A stretch of DNA of 64,000 bases from Comamonadaceae bacterium G21597-S1 (GTDB taxonomy: Bacteria; Pseudomonadota; Gammaproteobacteria; Burkholderiales; Burkholderiaceae_C). The stretch lies in assembly GCA_027214345.1 (NCBI GenBank), contig JAPWHR010000002.1, positions 248,001-312,000 on the forward strand. Reading direction: 5' to 3'. Both the position numbers and the translations under genes were made by a program. Under the pieces are notes generated by a model. That model searched no databases and was not told the DNA's origin. It was given only the letters and a program-made list of their open reading frames with translations. Positions 56,386 to 64,000 of this stretch are shown here, in pieces. Position 1 is the first letter of the stretch. Each line of letters opens with the position of its first letter.

Positions 56386-58160
56386 AGGAAGACATCTGGG
56401 CCGACACCCAACCCTGGGGACAGGAGGATGCACCGCGCTCGCCCTTGCTCGATGCCAAGGTGATGATGGTCGACGACGAACCGTTGATGACGGACCTGAT
56501 CCAGGCCTATCTCGAGGACGACGGTTATGCCAACTTCGTCGTCACGAATGACCCGCGCCAGGCGCTCGATTTGCTGCGACGGGAAGAGCCCAGCGTCTTG
56601 CTGCTCGACCTGATGATGCCGCACATCTCCGGCTTCGAGTTGCTCGAACTGATCCGTGGCGACCGAAAGCTGCGGTACACGCCGGTGATCGTGCTGACGG
56701 CTGCGACCAGCCCCGAGGCCAAGCTGCGTGCACTGCAACTGGGTGTGACGGACTTCCTGTCCAAGCCGGTCGATGAAAGCGAACTGGTGCTGCGGCTGCG
56801 CAACACGCTGGCCTTCCACCAGTACCACAGGCGCCTGGTCGAATTCGACAGCGTGACCGGCCTGCCGAACCAGCAACCGTTCGACCGCTGCGTCCAGGAA
56901 CTGATTGACCGGCGTGAGCTTGCCGGTGGCATGGTGGCCTTGTTCAGCATCACCGTGCCGCAATGCCGGCAACTGCGGGATTCGGCCGGACAACACGCTG
57001 CCGACGATCTGGCCCGGACCATCGCCCGTCGGCTCGAACGACTCGCCAGCGATGAGTTCAGGCAACCGACACTGATCGGCGGTGCCGAGCGCAACCACTG
57101 TCTGGCACGCCTGGGCACCGTGCATTTCGCCATGACGCTGCAGGGCCTGGCCGATGCGGACGCGGTCGAGTACGTGGCCAAACGGGTGCTGGCGCAGATT
57201 GCCGAGCCGATGATGGTGGGGGAACACGAGGTCGAGCCCGGCGCCTGGATCGGCATCGCACTGAGTCCCGCCGACGGCACGACGAGCGAGGACCTGCGCA
57301 AGGGAGCGGCGCTGGCGGTCGCCCAGGCGCAGCAACAGACCCATCCGACCTTCCTGTTTGCATCGGCCGAGCTCAACGCGCGCTCGCTGGAGCGGCTGGC
57401 CCTGGGCTCGGCGTTGCGCGGTGCCGCGCAACGCGGCGAATTGCGCCTGCACTACCAGCCCAAGCTCGACGTGGCCAGCAACCGTATCATCGGCGCCGAG
57501 GCACTGGTGCGCTGGCAACATCCCGAGCTGGGCCTGGTGCCGCCCTTGCGTTTCATCAGCCTGGCGGAGGAACTCGGGCTGATCAACGGCATCGGGCGCT
57601 GGGTCATGCAGACCGCCTGCCGCGATGCGGCCCAATGGGTGCGCGACGGCCTGGGCGAGCTCAAGATCGCGATCAACGTCGCCAAGCCGCAGTTCCAGCT
57701 CGGCAGCCTGCGCGATGAGCTGCAGGCGACCATGACCGCGACCGGACTGCGGCCGCGCCAGCTCGTCGTCGAGCTGACGGAAAGCATGCTGATGGACGAC
57801 GTCGACAACGGCCGCGCGCTGATGCACGAGATGAAGGCACTGGGCGTGACCTTGTCGATCGACGATTTCGGCACCGGTTATTCGTCGCTGAGTTACCTCA
57901 AGAGTTTTCCGCTCGACGAGCTCAAGATCGACCGCTCCTTCGTCACCGACCTGCCCGATTCCGCCTCCGACGTGGCGATCGTGCGGGCCATCATCGACCT
58001 CGGGCACAGCCTGGGCATGTCGGTGATCGCCGAGGGCATCGAGACGGACGAACAACGCGAATGCATGCAGCTGCTGGGATGCGACAACTACCAGGGCTTC
58101 CTGTTCAGCAAGCCGGTGCCGGTGGATGATTTCGTGGCCTTGCTGAAGAACCAGCGCTGA
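56382..58160 (+). CDS. Response regulator with degenerate GGDEF and EAL phosphodiesterase domains
   Basis: A 592-residue protein. The receiver domain (VMMVDDEPLMTD, Asp76 in LLLDLMMP) is followed by a GGDEF-like domain without the active-site loop (ARLGTVHFAM in its place), so no cyclase activity is expected. The EAL domain has EALVRW (Glu373), ELTESMLMDD, DDFGTGYSSL, LKIDRSFV and AEGIET, the metal and catalytic residues of active c-di-GMP phosphodiesterases. Phosphorylation by the adjacent hybrid kinase should therefore lower c-di-GMP. It is the last gene of the operon. Confidence 0.92.
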
Positions 58161-58178
58161 CCCGCTCGACGGGGTCAG
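58157..58178 (+). terminator. Hairpin at the end of the export/adhesin operon
   Basis: CTGACCC / GGGTCAG, a perfect 7-bp stem that includes the TGA of the EAL gene. There is no T-run after it, so it may act as an RNA 3' end stabiliser or a factor-assisted terminator. Confidence 0.35.
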
Positions 58179-58343
58179 GTCGTTCGATCTGGCGACCGGC
58201 TGTGGTACTGCTCGTGTGCCGGCATACCGAGCCGGACACGCGTGCAACCCGCACGCCCGGAGCCGGGCATGCCCGGCCAGACTCGTTGCATCGAGCCCGC
58301 GACTCCGCTATGCCTGTCTATACAACATCGGGCCGGATACCCT

Positions 58344-58349
58344 TATACT
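58344..58349 (+). promoter_or_regulatory. -10 element of the oxygenase/ABC operon
   Basis: TATACT in a locally AT-rich stretch (58318-58365), 29 bp before the ATG at 58378. The -35 position (58321-58326, TACAAC, 17-bp spacing) is poor. It supports starting the oxygenase at 58378 rather than at an upstream in-frame ATG (58216). The rest of 58179-58377 holds nothing recognisable. Confidence 0.45.
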
Positions 58350-58377
58350 GAATTCGTCCATTTCAACCCGATACCGC

Positions 58378-59379
58378 ATGTGTCCACACAGCGTTAGCGC
58401 GCCACCGTCTCGCACTGGTCCGATTCCGGTGATCGACATCGGCCCCTTGCGCGACGGATCGGACCCGCTTCGCGTCGCACAGGCCTTGCACCAAGCCAGC
58501 CATGACGTCGGTTTCCTGTACGTGTCCAACCACGGCATCGACCCGGCACTGCTCGATGGCGCACGCACACAGGCACTGGAATTTTTCCGTCAGCCACAGG
58601 CCACGAAGCAGGCGGTTGCGATCTCGCCACGGCACCGCGGATTCCTCGCACAAGGAGCGGCGCGCATGCACGATGGCGCACGGCCCGACCTCAAGGAGAG
58701 CCTGGTCTGGGGCTACGAGGACGACACCGGCCATACGCCCGAGGACCACGCACTGCGCGGTGCCAACCGCTGGCCCGCGAACATGCCGCTGCTGCGCCGA
58801 TCGGCGCTGGCCTTCTCGGATCAAGCCGACCAGGTGGCGCGTCACTTGCTTTGCGGTTTCGCCCTGGGGTTGAACCTCGATCCCGGCTTTTTCCTGACCC
58901 GATCCGACCGACCGATGTCCCGCGCCGCATTCGTCTATTACCCGCCGCAGCCGCCGGCCGCGACTGCCGGCGACGCCGCGTACGGCGTGGCGCCCCACAC
59001 CGATTTCGGCGTCCTGACCGTGTTGTGCCAGGACGATGTCGGCGGACTGGAGGTGCAGGACGCCCGGGGACAATGGGTCGCGGCACCCCCGATTCCGGGC
59101 ACGCTGGTCGTCAACGTCGGCGACCTGCTGGCACGCTGGACCCGCAACGCCTGCCGCTCCACTCCGCACAGGGTCGTCAACCGTTCCGGGCGTGACCGAC
59201 TGTCGCTGGTACTGGCCTTCGATCCGAACCCCGAAACACCCGTCGATCCGCGTCAGGTGTTCGGCAACGCCGATCCGGCCGACGAGCCGATCACCTGCGG
59301 TGACTACCTGGAGTGGCGTTTCGCGAAATCCTTCGATTACCGAGGCAAACACGGCGCAGCCCGCGCGCCGCTGAGCTGA
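58378..59379 (+). CDS. 2-oxoglutarate/Fe(II)-dependent oxygenase (isopenicillin N synthase family)
   Basis: A 333-residue double-stranded beta-helix oxygenase. The iron ligands are His207 and Asp209 (APHTDFGVLTVL) and His264 (STPHRVV), and Arg274 with Ser276 (RLSLVLAF) holds 2-oxoglutarate. The N-terminal IPVIDIGPL and VSNHGI motifs are typical. Reactions in this family include hydroxylation, desaturation and ring closure of amino-acid-like or aromatic acids; the substrate is unknown. It leads a gene set with an ABC importer and a Rieske oxygenase on the same strand. Confidence 0.88.
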   Translation: MCPHSVSAPPSRTGPIPVIDIGPLRDGSDPLRVAQALHQASHDVGFLYVSNHGIDPALLDGARTQALEFFRQPQATKQAVAISPRHRGFLAQGAARMHDGARPDLKESLVWGYEDDTGHTPEDHALRGANRWPANMPLLRRSALAFSDQADQVARHLLCGFALGLNLDPGFFLTRSDRPMSRAAFVYYPPQPPAATAGDAAYGVAPHTDFGVLTVLCQDDVGGLEVQDARGQWVAAPPIPGTLVVNVGDLLARWTRNACRSTPHRVVNRSGRDRLSLVLAFDPNPETPVDPRQVFGNADPADEPITCGDYLEWRFAKSFDYRGKHGAARAPLS

Positions 59380-59393
59380 CGACGGCAAGCATC

Positions 59394-60206
59394 ATGCAGA
59401 CCGCCACCCGCCCGCCCGCACGTGCCGTCCCCTGGCATCGCAGCGCCTGGTTCGAGACGCTGCAGTTCCTGGCCCTGATCGGTCTGCTCGCCGGATTTGC
59501 CATCCAGGGTGCGCAAGGCATGGGTTACCAGTGGAAATGGGACAAGGTCCCGCGTTACCTGTACCGCGTCATCGACGGCGAGTTCATCCCCGGCCCCCTG
59601 ACCAAGGGCTTGCTGGTGACACTGGACATCACCTGGATCGCCGCCGTGCTGGCCCTGCTGATCGGCCTGGCGGTGGCCCTGCTGCGGCTGTCGCGATCGG
59701 TGGTCGGGCCGGCGCTGGCCTGGACCTACGTGGAGGTTATCCGCAACACGCCCATCCTGGTGCAGATGCTGATCATGTATTTCATTGTCGCGGCCATCCT
59801 GGGCATCCCGCGCCAATGGGCCGGCATCCTGTGCCTGGCCCTGTACGAGGCGGCGTTCGTGGCCGAGATCATCCGCGCCGGCATCGTGGCCGTACCCAAG
59901 GGCCAGCGCGAGGCCGGCCTGAGCCTGGGGTACTCGGGGTTCTACCTGTACCGCGACATCATCCTGCCGCAGGCGATTCCACTGATGTTGCCGCCACTCG
60001 GCGGCGTGCTGGTGAATCTGGTCAAGCATTCGGCCATCGTCAGCGTGATTGCCGTATTCGACCTCACCACCGAAGCGCGCACCGTGATCTCGGATACCTT
60101 CATGGCATTCGAGATCTGGCTCACCACCGCCGCCATGTACCTGGTGCTGACCATCACCCTGTCGATCGGCGTGGCCTGGCTCGAGCGGCGGTACCAACGC
60201 CATTGA
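59394..60206 (+). CDS. Polar amino acid-type ABC transporter permease 1
   Basis: A 270-residue HisM/GltJ-type permease with the family hallmark VEVIRNTPILVQMLIMYF and the EAA loop segment EAGLSLGYSGFYLYRDIILP, which binds the ATPase. Five or six transmembrane helices. It starts 14 bp after the 2-oxoglutarate oxygenase gene. A second permease of the same family lies two genes on, so the channel is probably a heterodimer. Confidence 0.9.
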   Translation: MQTATRPPARAVPWHRSAWFETLQFLALIGLLAGFAIQGAQGMGYQWKWDKVPRYLYRVIDGEFIPGPLTKGLLVTLDITWIAAVLALLIGLAVALLRLSRSVVGPALAWTYVEVIRNTPILVQMLIMYFIVAAILGIPRQWAGILCLALYEAAFVAEIIRAGIVAVPKGQREAGLSLGYSGFYLYRDIILPQAIPLMLPPLGGVLVNLVKHSAIVSVIAVFDLTTEARTVISDTFMAFEIWLTTAAMYLVLTITLSIGVAWLERRYQRH

Positions 60207-60263
60207 CGTCCCCCTGCGATACCCCCTTTCGCCATTTTTCCACCACCAACCGAGGATCATGCA

Positions 60264-61073
60264 ATGAAACCAGTGAAACGTATTCTGGGCATCGGCGCCG
60301 CACTGCTGATGGCCGCCATCTGGCTGCAGCCCGTGCACGCGCAGCAGGAGAACATGGTCGAGACCATCAAGAGCCGCGGCAAGCTGCAGGTCGGGTTCTC
60401 CAGCTTCGTGCCCTGGGCCATGCGCGACAAGCAAGGCCAGTGGGTGGGATTCGAGATCGACGTCGCGACCAAGCTGGCCAAGGACCTGGGCGTGCAGGTC
60501 GAGCTGATCCCCACCGCCTGGGATGGCATCATTCCATCGCTGATCGCCAAAAAGTTCGACGTCATCATCGGTGGCATGTCGATCACGCCGGCGCGCCAGG
60601 AGCAAATCGACTTCACGACACCGTATTCGAACTCCGGCCAGGGCCTGGCCGCATCCAAGCAACTGGCCTCCAAGCTCAAGTGGCCCGATGACTACAACAG
60701 CACCAGCGTGACCTTCACCTGCCGCCGCGGCGTGCAGGGTTGCAAGGTGATCGAAGAGAAGTTTCCGAAGGCCACGCTGCGCCAGTTCGACGACGACGCG
60801 ATCGCGTTCCAGGAAGTCATCAACGGCAATGCCCACGCGGTCATCTCCAGCGAGCCCAAGCCCACCTTCTTCACGCTCAAGAATCCCGACAAGTTGTTCA
60901 AGCCCGCACCCGACAACCTGACGACATCGGTCGAAGGCTTCGGCGTGCGCAAGGGCAATGCCAACTCGCTGGCCGTGTTCAACGACTGGATCGGCAAGAA
61001 CAAGGACTGGCTCAAGGAACGTCACAGCTTCTGGTTCAAGACCCAGGACTGGGCGACCATGGTGCCGCAATAA
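60264..61073 (+). CDS. Polar amino acid-type ABC transporter substrate-binding protein
   Basis: A 269-residue periplasmic binding protein of family 3: signal peptide ending in PVHA-QQ, then SRGKLQVGFSSFVPWAM, GFEIDVATKLAKDLGV, IIGGMSITPARQEQIDFT, and a late FNDWIGKNKDWL. An unusual pair of cysteines (FTCRRGVQGCKV) could form a disulfide near the ligand cleft. The family binds amino acids, opines and related small acids; the ligand here is unknown. GAGG precedes the ATG. Confidence 0.9.
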   Translation: MKPVKRILGIGAALLMAAIWLQPVHAQQENMVETIKSRGKLQVGFSSFVPWAMRDKQGQWVGFEIDVATKLAKDLGVQVELIPTAWDGIIPSLIAKKFDVIIGGMSITPARQEQIDFTTPYSNSGQGLAASKQLASKLKWPDDYNSTSVTFTCRRGVQGCKVIEEKFPKATLRQFDDDAIAFQEVINGNAHAVISSEPKPTFFTLKNPDKLFKPAPDNLTTSVEGFGVRKGNANSLAVFNDWIGKNKDWLKERHSFWFKTQDWATMVPQ

Positions 61074-61076
61074 GCC

Positions 61077-62051
61077 ATGCAGGCGTCGGCCCGGCCCCAA
61101 GCCGTCGCCATGCCGGAAGCGGCAGCGAGCCCGCATGCCGGCCTGCAGCCAGCGGCGGCGCCGCCCACCGCGCGCAAGCGCCGGGCCTGGGGCTGGCTCG
61201 ATGCCGTGCTGCTGGCAGGCTTCGCTGGCATGCTGGCTTATCTCGGCTGGATGAGCAGCACCGTGTTCAGCTACCACTGGGACTGGAGCAGCATCTGGCC
61301 ATTCATCGTGCGTTACGACGAGGCCACCGGCCAATGGGTATCCAACCTGCTGGTCGAAGGCCTGCTGACCACCTTGCGCCTGGCGGTCTGGGGCATCCTG
61401 ATCGCCGGAGTCATCGGCACCGTGATGGGCTTGTGCCGCAACAGCCCGCGCCTGTTCCTGCGGCTGATCGGCGGCAGCTACGTGATGCTGATCCGCAACA
61501 TACCACCTGTGGTGTTCGTATTCGTGTTCGTCTATTTCATCGCCGGCCAGATCATGCCCAAGCTGGCGCTGAACGACAGCGTCGCCGGCCTGTCGGCGAC
61601 GGCACAGTGGTGGGTCAGCATCTTCTTCGGCACGCCGCGCCTGATCGACAACTTCATGCTCGGCCTGATCTGCCTGTCGGTGTTCTCCGGCGCCTATGTC
61701 ACCGAGATCGTGCGGGCGGGCCTGCAGTCGGTGCCGCGCTCGCAGATCGAGGCCGGCAAGAGTCTGGGGCTGTCGCGCATCGACATCCTGCGCTTCGTCG
61801 TCTTGCCGCAGGCGTTTCGCAACGTCCTGCCCCCGATGGCGGGCCAGTTCATCCAGCTCATCAAGGACTCGTCGCTGGTGTCGCTGGTATCGATCCAGGA
61901 GTTGACCTTCATGGCGCAGGACGTGCAGGTCACGACGCAACGCGTGTTCGAGGTGTTCGTGTTCATCGCCGCCGTCTATTTCGCGATCTGCTTCAGCCTG
62001 TCGCGCCTGTTTGCCATGCTCGAGCGGCGTTACGCCCGGGCCCTCCACTGA
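61077..62051 (+). CDS. Polar amino acid-type ABC transporter permease 2
   Basis: A 324-residue permease with an Ala-rich cytoplasmic N-terminus, the hallmark VMLIRNIPPVVFVFVFVYF and the EAA loop EAGKSLGLSRIDILRFVVLP. It is longer than the first permease because of a large loop after the first helix (SSTVFSYHWDWSS and on), as seen in AapQ/BztB-like permeases. It starts 3 bp after the binding-protein stop. Confidence 0.9.
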   Translation: MQASARPQAVAMPEAAASPHAGLQPAAAPPTARKRRAWGWLDAVLLAGFAGMLAYLGWMSSTVFSYHWDWSSIWPFIVRYDEATGQWVSNLLVEGLLTTLRLAVWGILIAGVIGTVMGLCRNSPRLFLRLIGGSYVMLIRNIPPVVFVFVFVYFIAGQIMPKLALNDSVAGLSATAQWWVSIFFGTPRLIDNFMLGLICLSVFSGAYVTEIVRAGLQSVPRSQIEAGKSLGLSRIDILRFVVLPQAFRNVLPPMAGQFIQLIKDSSLVSLVSIQELTFMAQDVQVTTQRVFEVFVFIAAVYFAICFSLSRLFAMLERRYARALH

Positions 62052-62141
62052 AAACCGCATCGCCGTGAACCCGACCCTCCCCCCCGCACCGACGCGTATC
62101 GCCAGCATGCCCGCGCGGCGCCGCAATGGGAACCCCGCCCC

Positions 62142-62882
62142 ATGACCGAACCCATCATCCGCCTGCGTGGTGTCAACAAGTGGTTCGGCCAGGTCCATGT
62201 GCTGCGAGACGTCGATCTCGACGTCAAGCCGGGCGAACGTGTCGTCATCTGCGGCCCCTCCGGCTCGGGCAAGTCGACGACCATCCGCTGCATCAACCGG
62301 CTCGAGGAACACGACAGCGGCTCCATCACGGTGGACGGCATCGAACTCGACGAGAACACCGCGAACATCAATGCCATCCGGCGCGAAGTCGGCATGGTGT
62401 TCCAGAGTTTCAATCTGTTCCCGCACCTGACGGTGCTGGAGAACTGCGTATTGCCGCAGATTCGCGCGCGCGGCACGTCACGCAAGGACGCCACGGAAAA
62501 GGCCATGGCCTATCTGCAGCGGGTGCGTATCCCGGAGCAGATCGCCAAGTTTCCGGCACAACTCTCCGGCGGCCAGCAACAACGGGTGGCCATCGCACGC
62601 TCCTTGTGCATGGAGCCCAAGATCATGCTGTTCGACGAACCCACGTCTGCGCTGGACCCCGAGATGATCAAGGAAGTGCTCGACGTCATCGTCGACCTGG
62701 CGCAATCGGGCATGACCATGGTGTGCGTCACGCACGAGATGGGTTTTGCCCGCAAGGTGGCCGACACCGTGGTGTTCATGGACGGTGGACGCGTGGTCGA
62801 GCAGGCACCGCCCAACGAACTGTTCGAGCATCCGAAATCCGAACGCACGAGGACCTTCCTGAGCCAGATCCTGGCCCATTGA
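62142..62882 (+). CDS. Polar amino acid-type ABC transporter ATP-binding protein
   Basis: A 246-residue GlnQ/HisP-type ATPase: Walker [17 protein letters not shown]-loop [11 protein letters not shown], signature [12 protein letters not shown], Walker [14 protein letters not shown] and H-loop [13 protein letters not shown]. It completes a full importer (two permeases, binding protein, ATPase) in the same strand order. Confidence 0.95.
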   Translation: MTEPIIRLRGVNKWFGQVHVLRDVDLDVKPGERVVICGPSGSGKSTTIRCINRLEEHDSGSITVDGIELDENTANINAIRREVGMVFQSFNLFPHLTVLENCVLPQIRARGTSRKDATEKAMAYLQRVRIPEQIAKFPAQLSGGQQQRVAIARSLCMEPKIMLFDEPTSALDPEMIKEVLDVIVDLAQSGMTMVCVTHEMGFARKVADTVVFMDGGRVVEQAPPNELFEHPKSERTRTFLSQILAH

Positions 62883-62918
62883 GAGGATGTACTCCCCTTT
62901 TCAACCGCTCATGCCACC

Positions 62919-63959
62919 ATGTCCCAATACCTGAGAAACACCTGGTACGTCGCTGCACTGTCGCCCGACGTCGGTCGGTCGCTGACACCGATCAAGTTGC
63001 TGGGCGAAGCCATCGTGTTGTACCGCACCGAAGACGGCCGGCCCGCCGCCCTGGAAGACGCCTGCCCGCACCGCAAGTTGCCATTGTCGATGGGCCGCCT
63101 CAAGGGTGACGCAGTCGAATGCGGTTACCACGGCCTGACCTTCGACTGTTCGGGCCGTTGCATCGACGCAGCCACGCAGGCTCGGATTCCCCCGTTCGCC
63201 AAGGTGCGCAGTTATCCGGCATGCGACCGCTACGGCCTGTTGTGGATCTGGATGGGAGACCCGGCGCGTGCCGACGAAAAGGCCATCATCGAGATCGAGA
63301 ACCACGACAACCCCGCCTGGAACATCACCCAGGGCGACAGCATGCTGATCGAATGCAACTACCTGTGGATGGTCGACAACCTGCTCGATCCGTCCCACGT
63401 GGCCTGGGTGCACCGCAGCTCCTTTGCCGGCGCCGGCACCGACAACACGCCGATGCAGATCACGGCCGACGAACACGGCGTCATCAACAGCCGCTGGTTG
63501 CTGGACCAGCCACCGCCGCCGTTCTACGCACCGCTGGTCAAGTTCCACGGCAATGCCGATCGGCTGCAACATTACGAGGTGCGTTATCCGGCACTGGCGG
63601 TGAACATGGGCATCTACACGCCCGCCGGCAAGGGCGGCCCGGACATGGTCGAAGACGCCGACACCTACCGGATGATCTCCTACCACTTCCTGACGCCAAT
63701 CGACGACGACAACACGCAGTATTACTGGCTGCAGCACCGCAACACCGACCCCCACGACGAGGCACTCACGCGCAAAGTCGCGGCCGGTGCCAAGGCCGCG
63801 TTCGAGGAAGACCGCGCCATCCTGCGCGCGGTGCACCTGGGCATGAAAAACAAGACAACGCCCACCACCGGACTGCTGCTGGACGCGGCGGCCAGTCATT
63901 TCCGCAAGGGGCTGGCGGAGCGCATTGCGCAGGAGCAGGCGGCCGACGCTCAGGCCTGA
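62919..63959 (+). CDS. Rieske non-heme iron oxygenase, VanA-like large subunit
   Basis: A 346-residue terminal oxygenase. The Rieske cluster ligands are Cys49/His51 (ACPHRKL) and Cys68/His71 (ECGYHGL). The mononuclear iron site is in the segment MVDNLLDPSHVAWVH (Asp-His-His type). Its size and first residues (MSQYLRNTWYVAAL) match the vanillate O-demethylase/phenoxybenzoate dioxygenase group, which acts as demethylase or hydroxylase on aromatic acids. A reductase partner is needed and is not in the window; it may lie beyond 64000. It follows the ABC ATPase by 36 bp. Confidence 0.9.
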   Translation: MSQYLRNTWYVAALSPDVGRSLTPIKLLGEAIVLYRTEDGRPAALEDACPHRKLPLSMGRLKGDAVECGYHGLTFDCSGRCIDAATQARIPPFAKVRSYPACDRYGLLWIWMGDPARADEKAIIEIENHDNPAWNITQGDSMLIECNYLWMVDNLLDPSHVAWVHRSSFAGAGTDNTPMQITADEHGVINSRWLLDQPPPPFYAPLVKFHGNADRLQHYEVRYPALAVNMGIYTPAGKGGPDMVEDADTYRMISYHFLTPIDDDNTQYYWLQHRNTDPHDEALTRKVAAGAKAAFEEDRAILRAVHLGMKNKTTPTTGLLLDAAASHFRKGLAERIAQEQAADAQA

Positions 63960-64000
63960 TCCACCACATCACCCGCCCCAACGCCGCGCGGCCCATGCGT

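Noticed and set aside
56870-57345. Active diguanylate cyclase domain in the EAL regulator
   Set aside because: The GGDEF loop is replaced by LGTVHF and the metal/substrate residues are missing; only a degenerate domain.

Overview
The window is 64 kb of dense, GC-rich chromosome with few intergenic gaps, no tRNA or rRNA genes and no recognisable insertion sequence. Gene content and order point to a betaproteobacterium of the order Burkholderiales: an RNase E with an Arg/Gly/Asp-rich tail, hemCDXY divergent from ppc, an AlgZ/AlgR-type pair beside argH, and a thiamine-regulated thiBPQ operon. I cannot name the genus.

Layout. 1-9.6 kb: end of rne, the heme operon hemC-hemD-hemX-hemY (minus) and ppc (plus). 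9.6-14.8 kb: a choline-kinase-like phosphotransferase, a 4-copy 62-bp tandem repeat, algR/algZ-like genes (minus), argH and a DsbG-like lipoprotein. 14.8-19.6 kb: two small heat-shock genes behind a good sigma-32 promoter, then an OmpR-type two-component pair and a DegP-type protease. Both of the latter units are preceded by matching 6-N5-6 direct repeats. 19.7-23.0 kb: an FMN 2-hydroxyacid dehydrogenase, an EamA transporter and a mandelate-racemase-type enolase-superfamily enzyme. 23.0-27.0 kb: diguanylate cyclase, UDG-like protein, P-loop kinase, DUF1653 protein and an MFS transporter. 27.0-30.5 kb: thiBPQ under a TPP riboswitch with an intrinsic terminator. 30.5-39.7 kb: a third Hsp20, a serine hydrolase, a threonine-dehydratase-like enzyme, an FtsX-like permease, two FMN split-barrel proteins (one fused to GAF and a winged-helix-like tail), a hemerythrin and a UspA protein.

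39.8-58.2 kb is the standout. It is a run of seven same-strand genes: a GAF-HlyD adaptor, a PqqD-like/M50-peptidase/HlyD fusion, a SecA-like ATPase lacking the C-terminal third, a second membrane-fusion protein, a 2317-residue surface or secreted protein (LEPR-XLL-like N-terminus, DUF4347, beta-helix, tandem Ig/cadherin domains, conserved-looking hydrophobic C-terminus), a hybrid histidine kinase with Hpt, and a response regulator with an EAL domain. The last three overlap by ATGA. I read it as a dedicated export and surface-presentation system for the giant protein, with c-di-GMP-linked control. This is an inference from gene context.

58.3-64 kb: a 2-oxoglutarate/Fe(II) oxygenase, a complete polar-amino-acid-type ABC importer and a Rieske oxygenase, all on the plus strand. 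This looks like uptake plus oxidative catabolism of an unidentified small organic nitrogen or aromatic compound.
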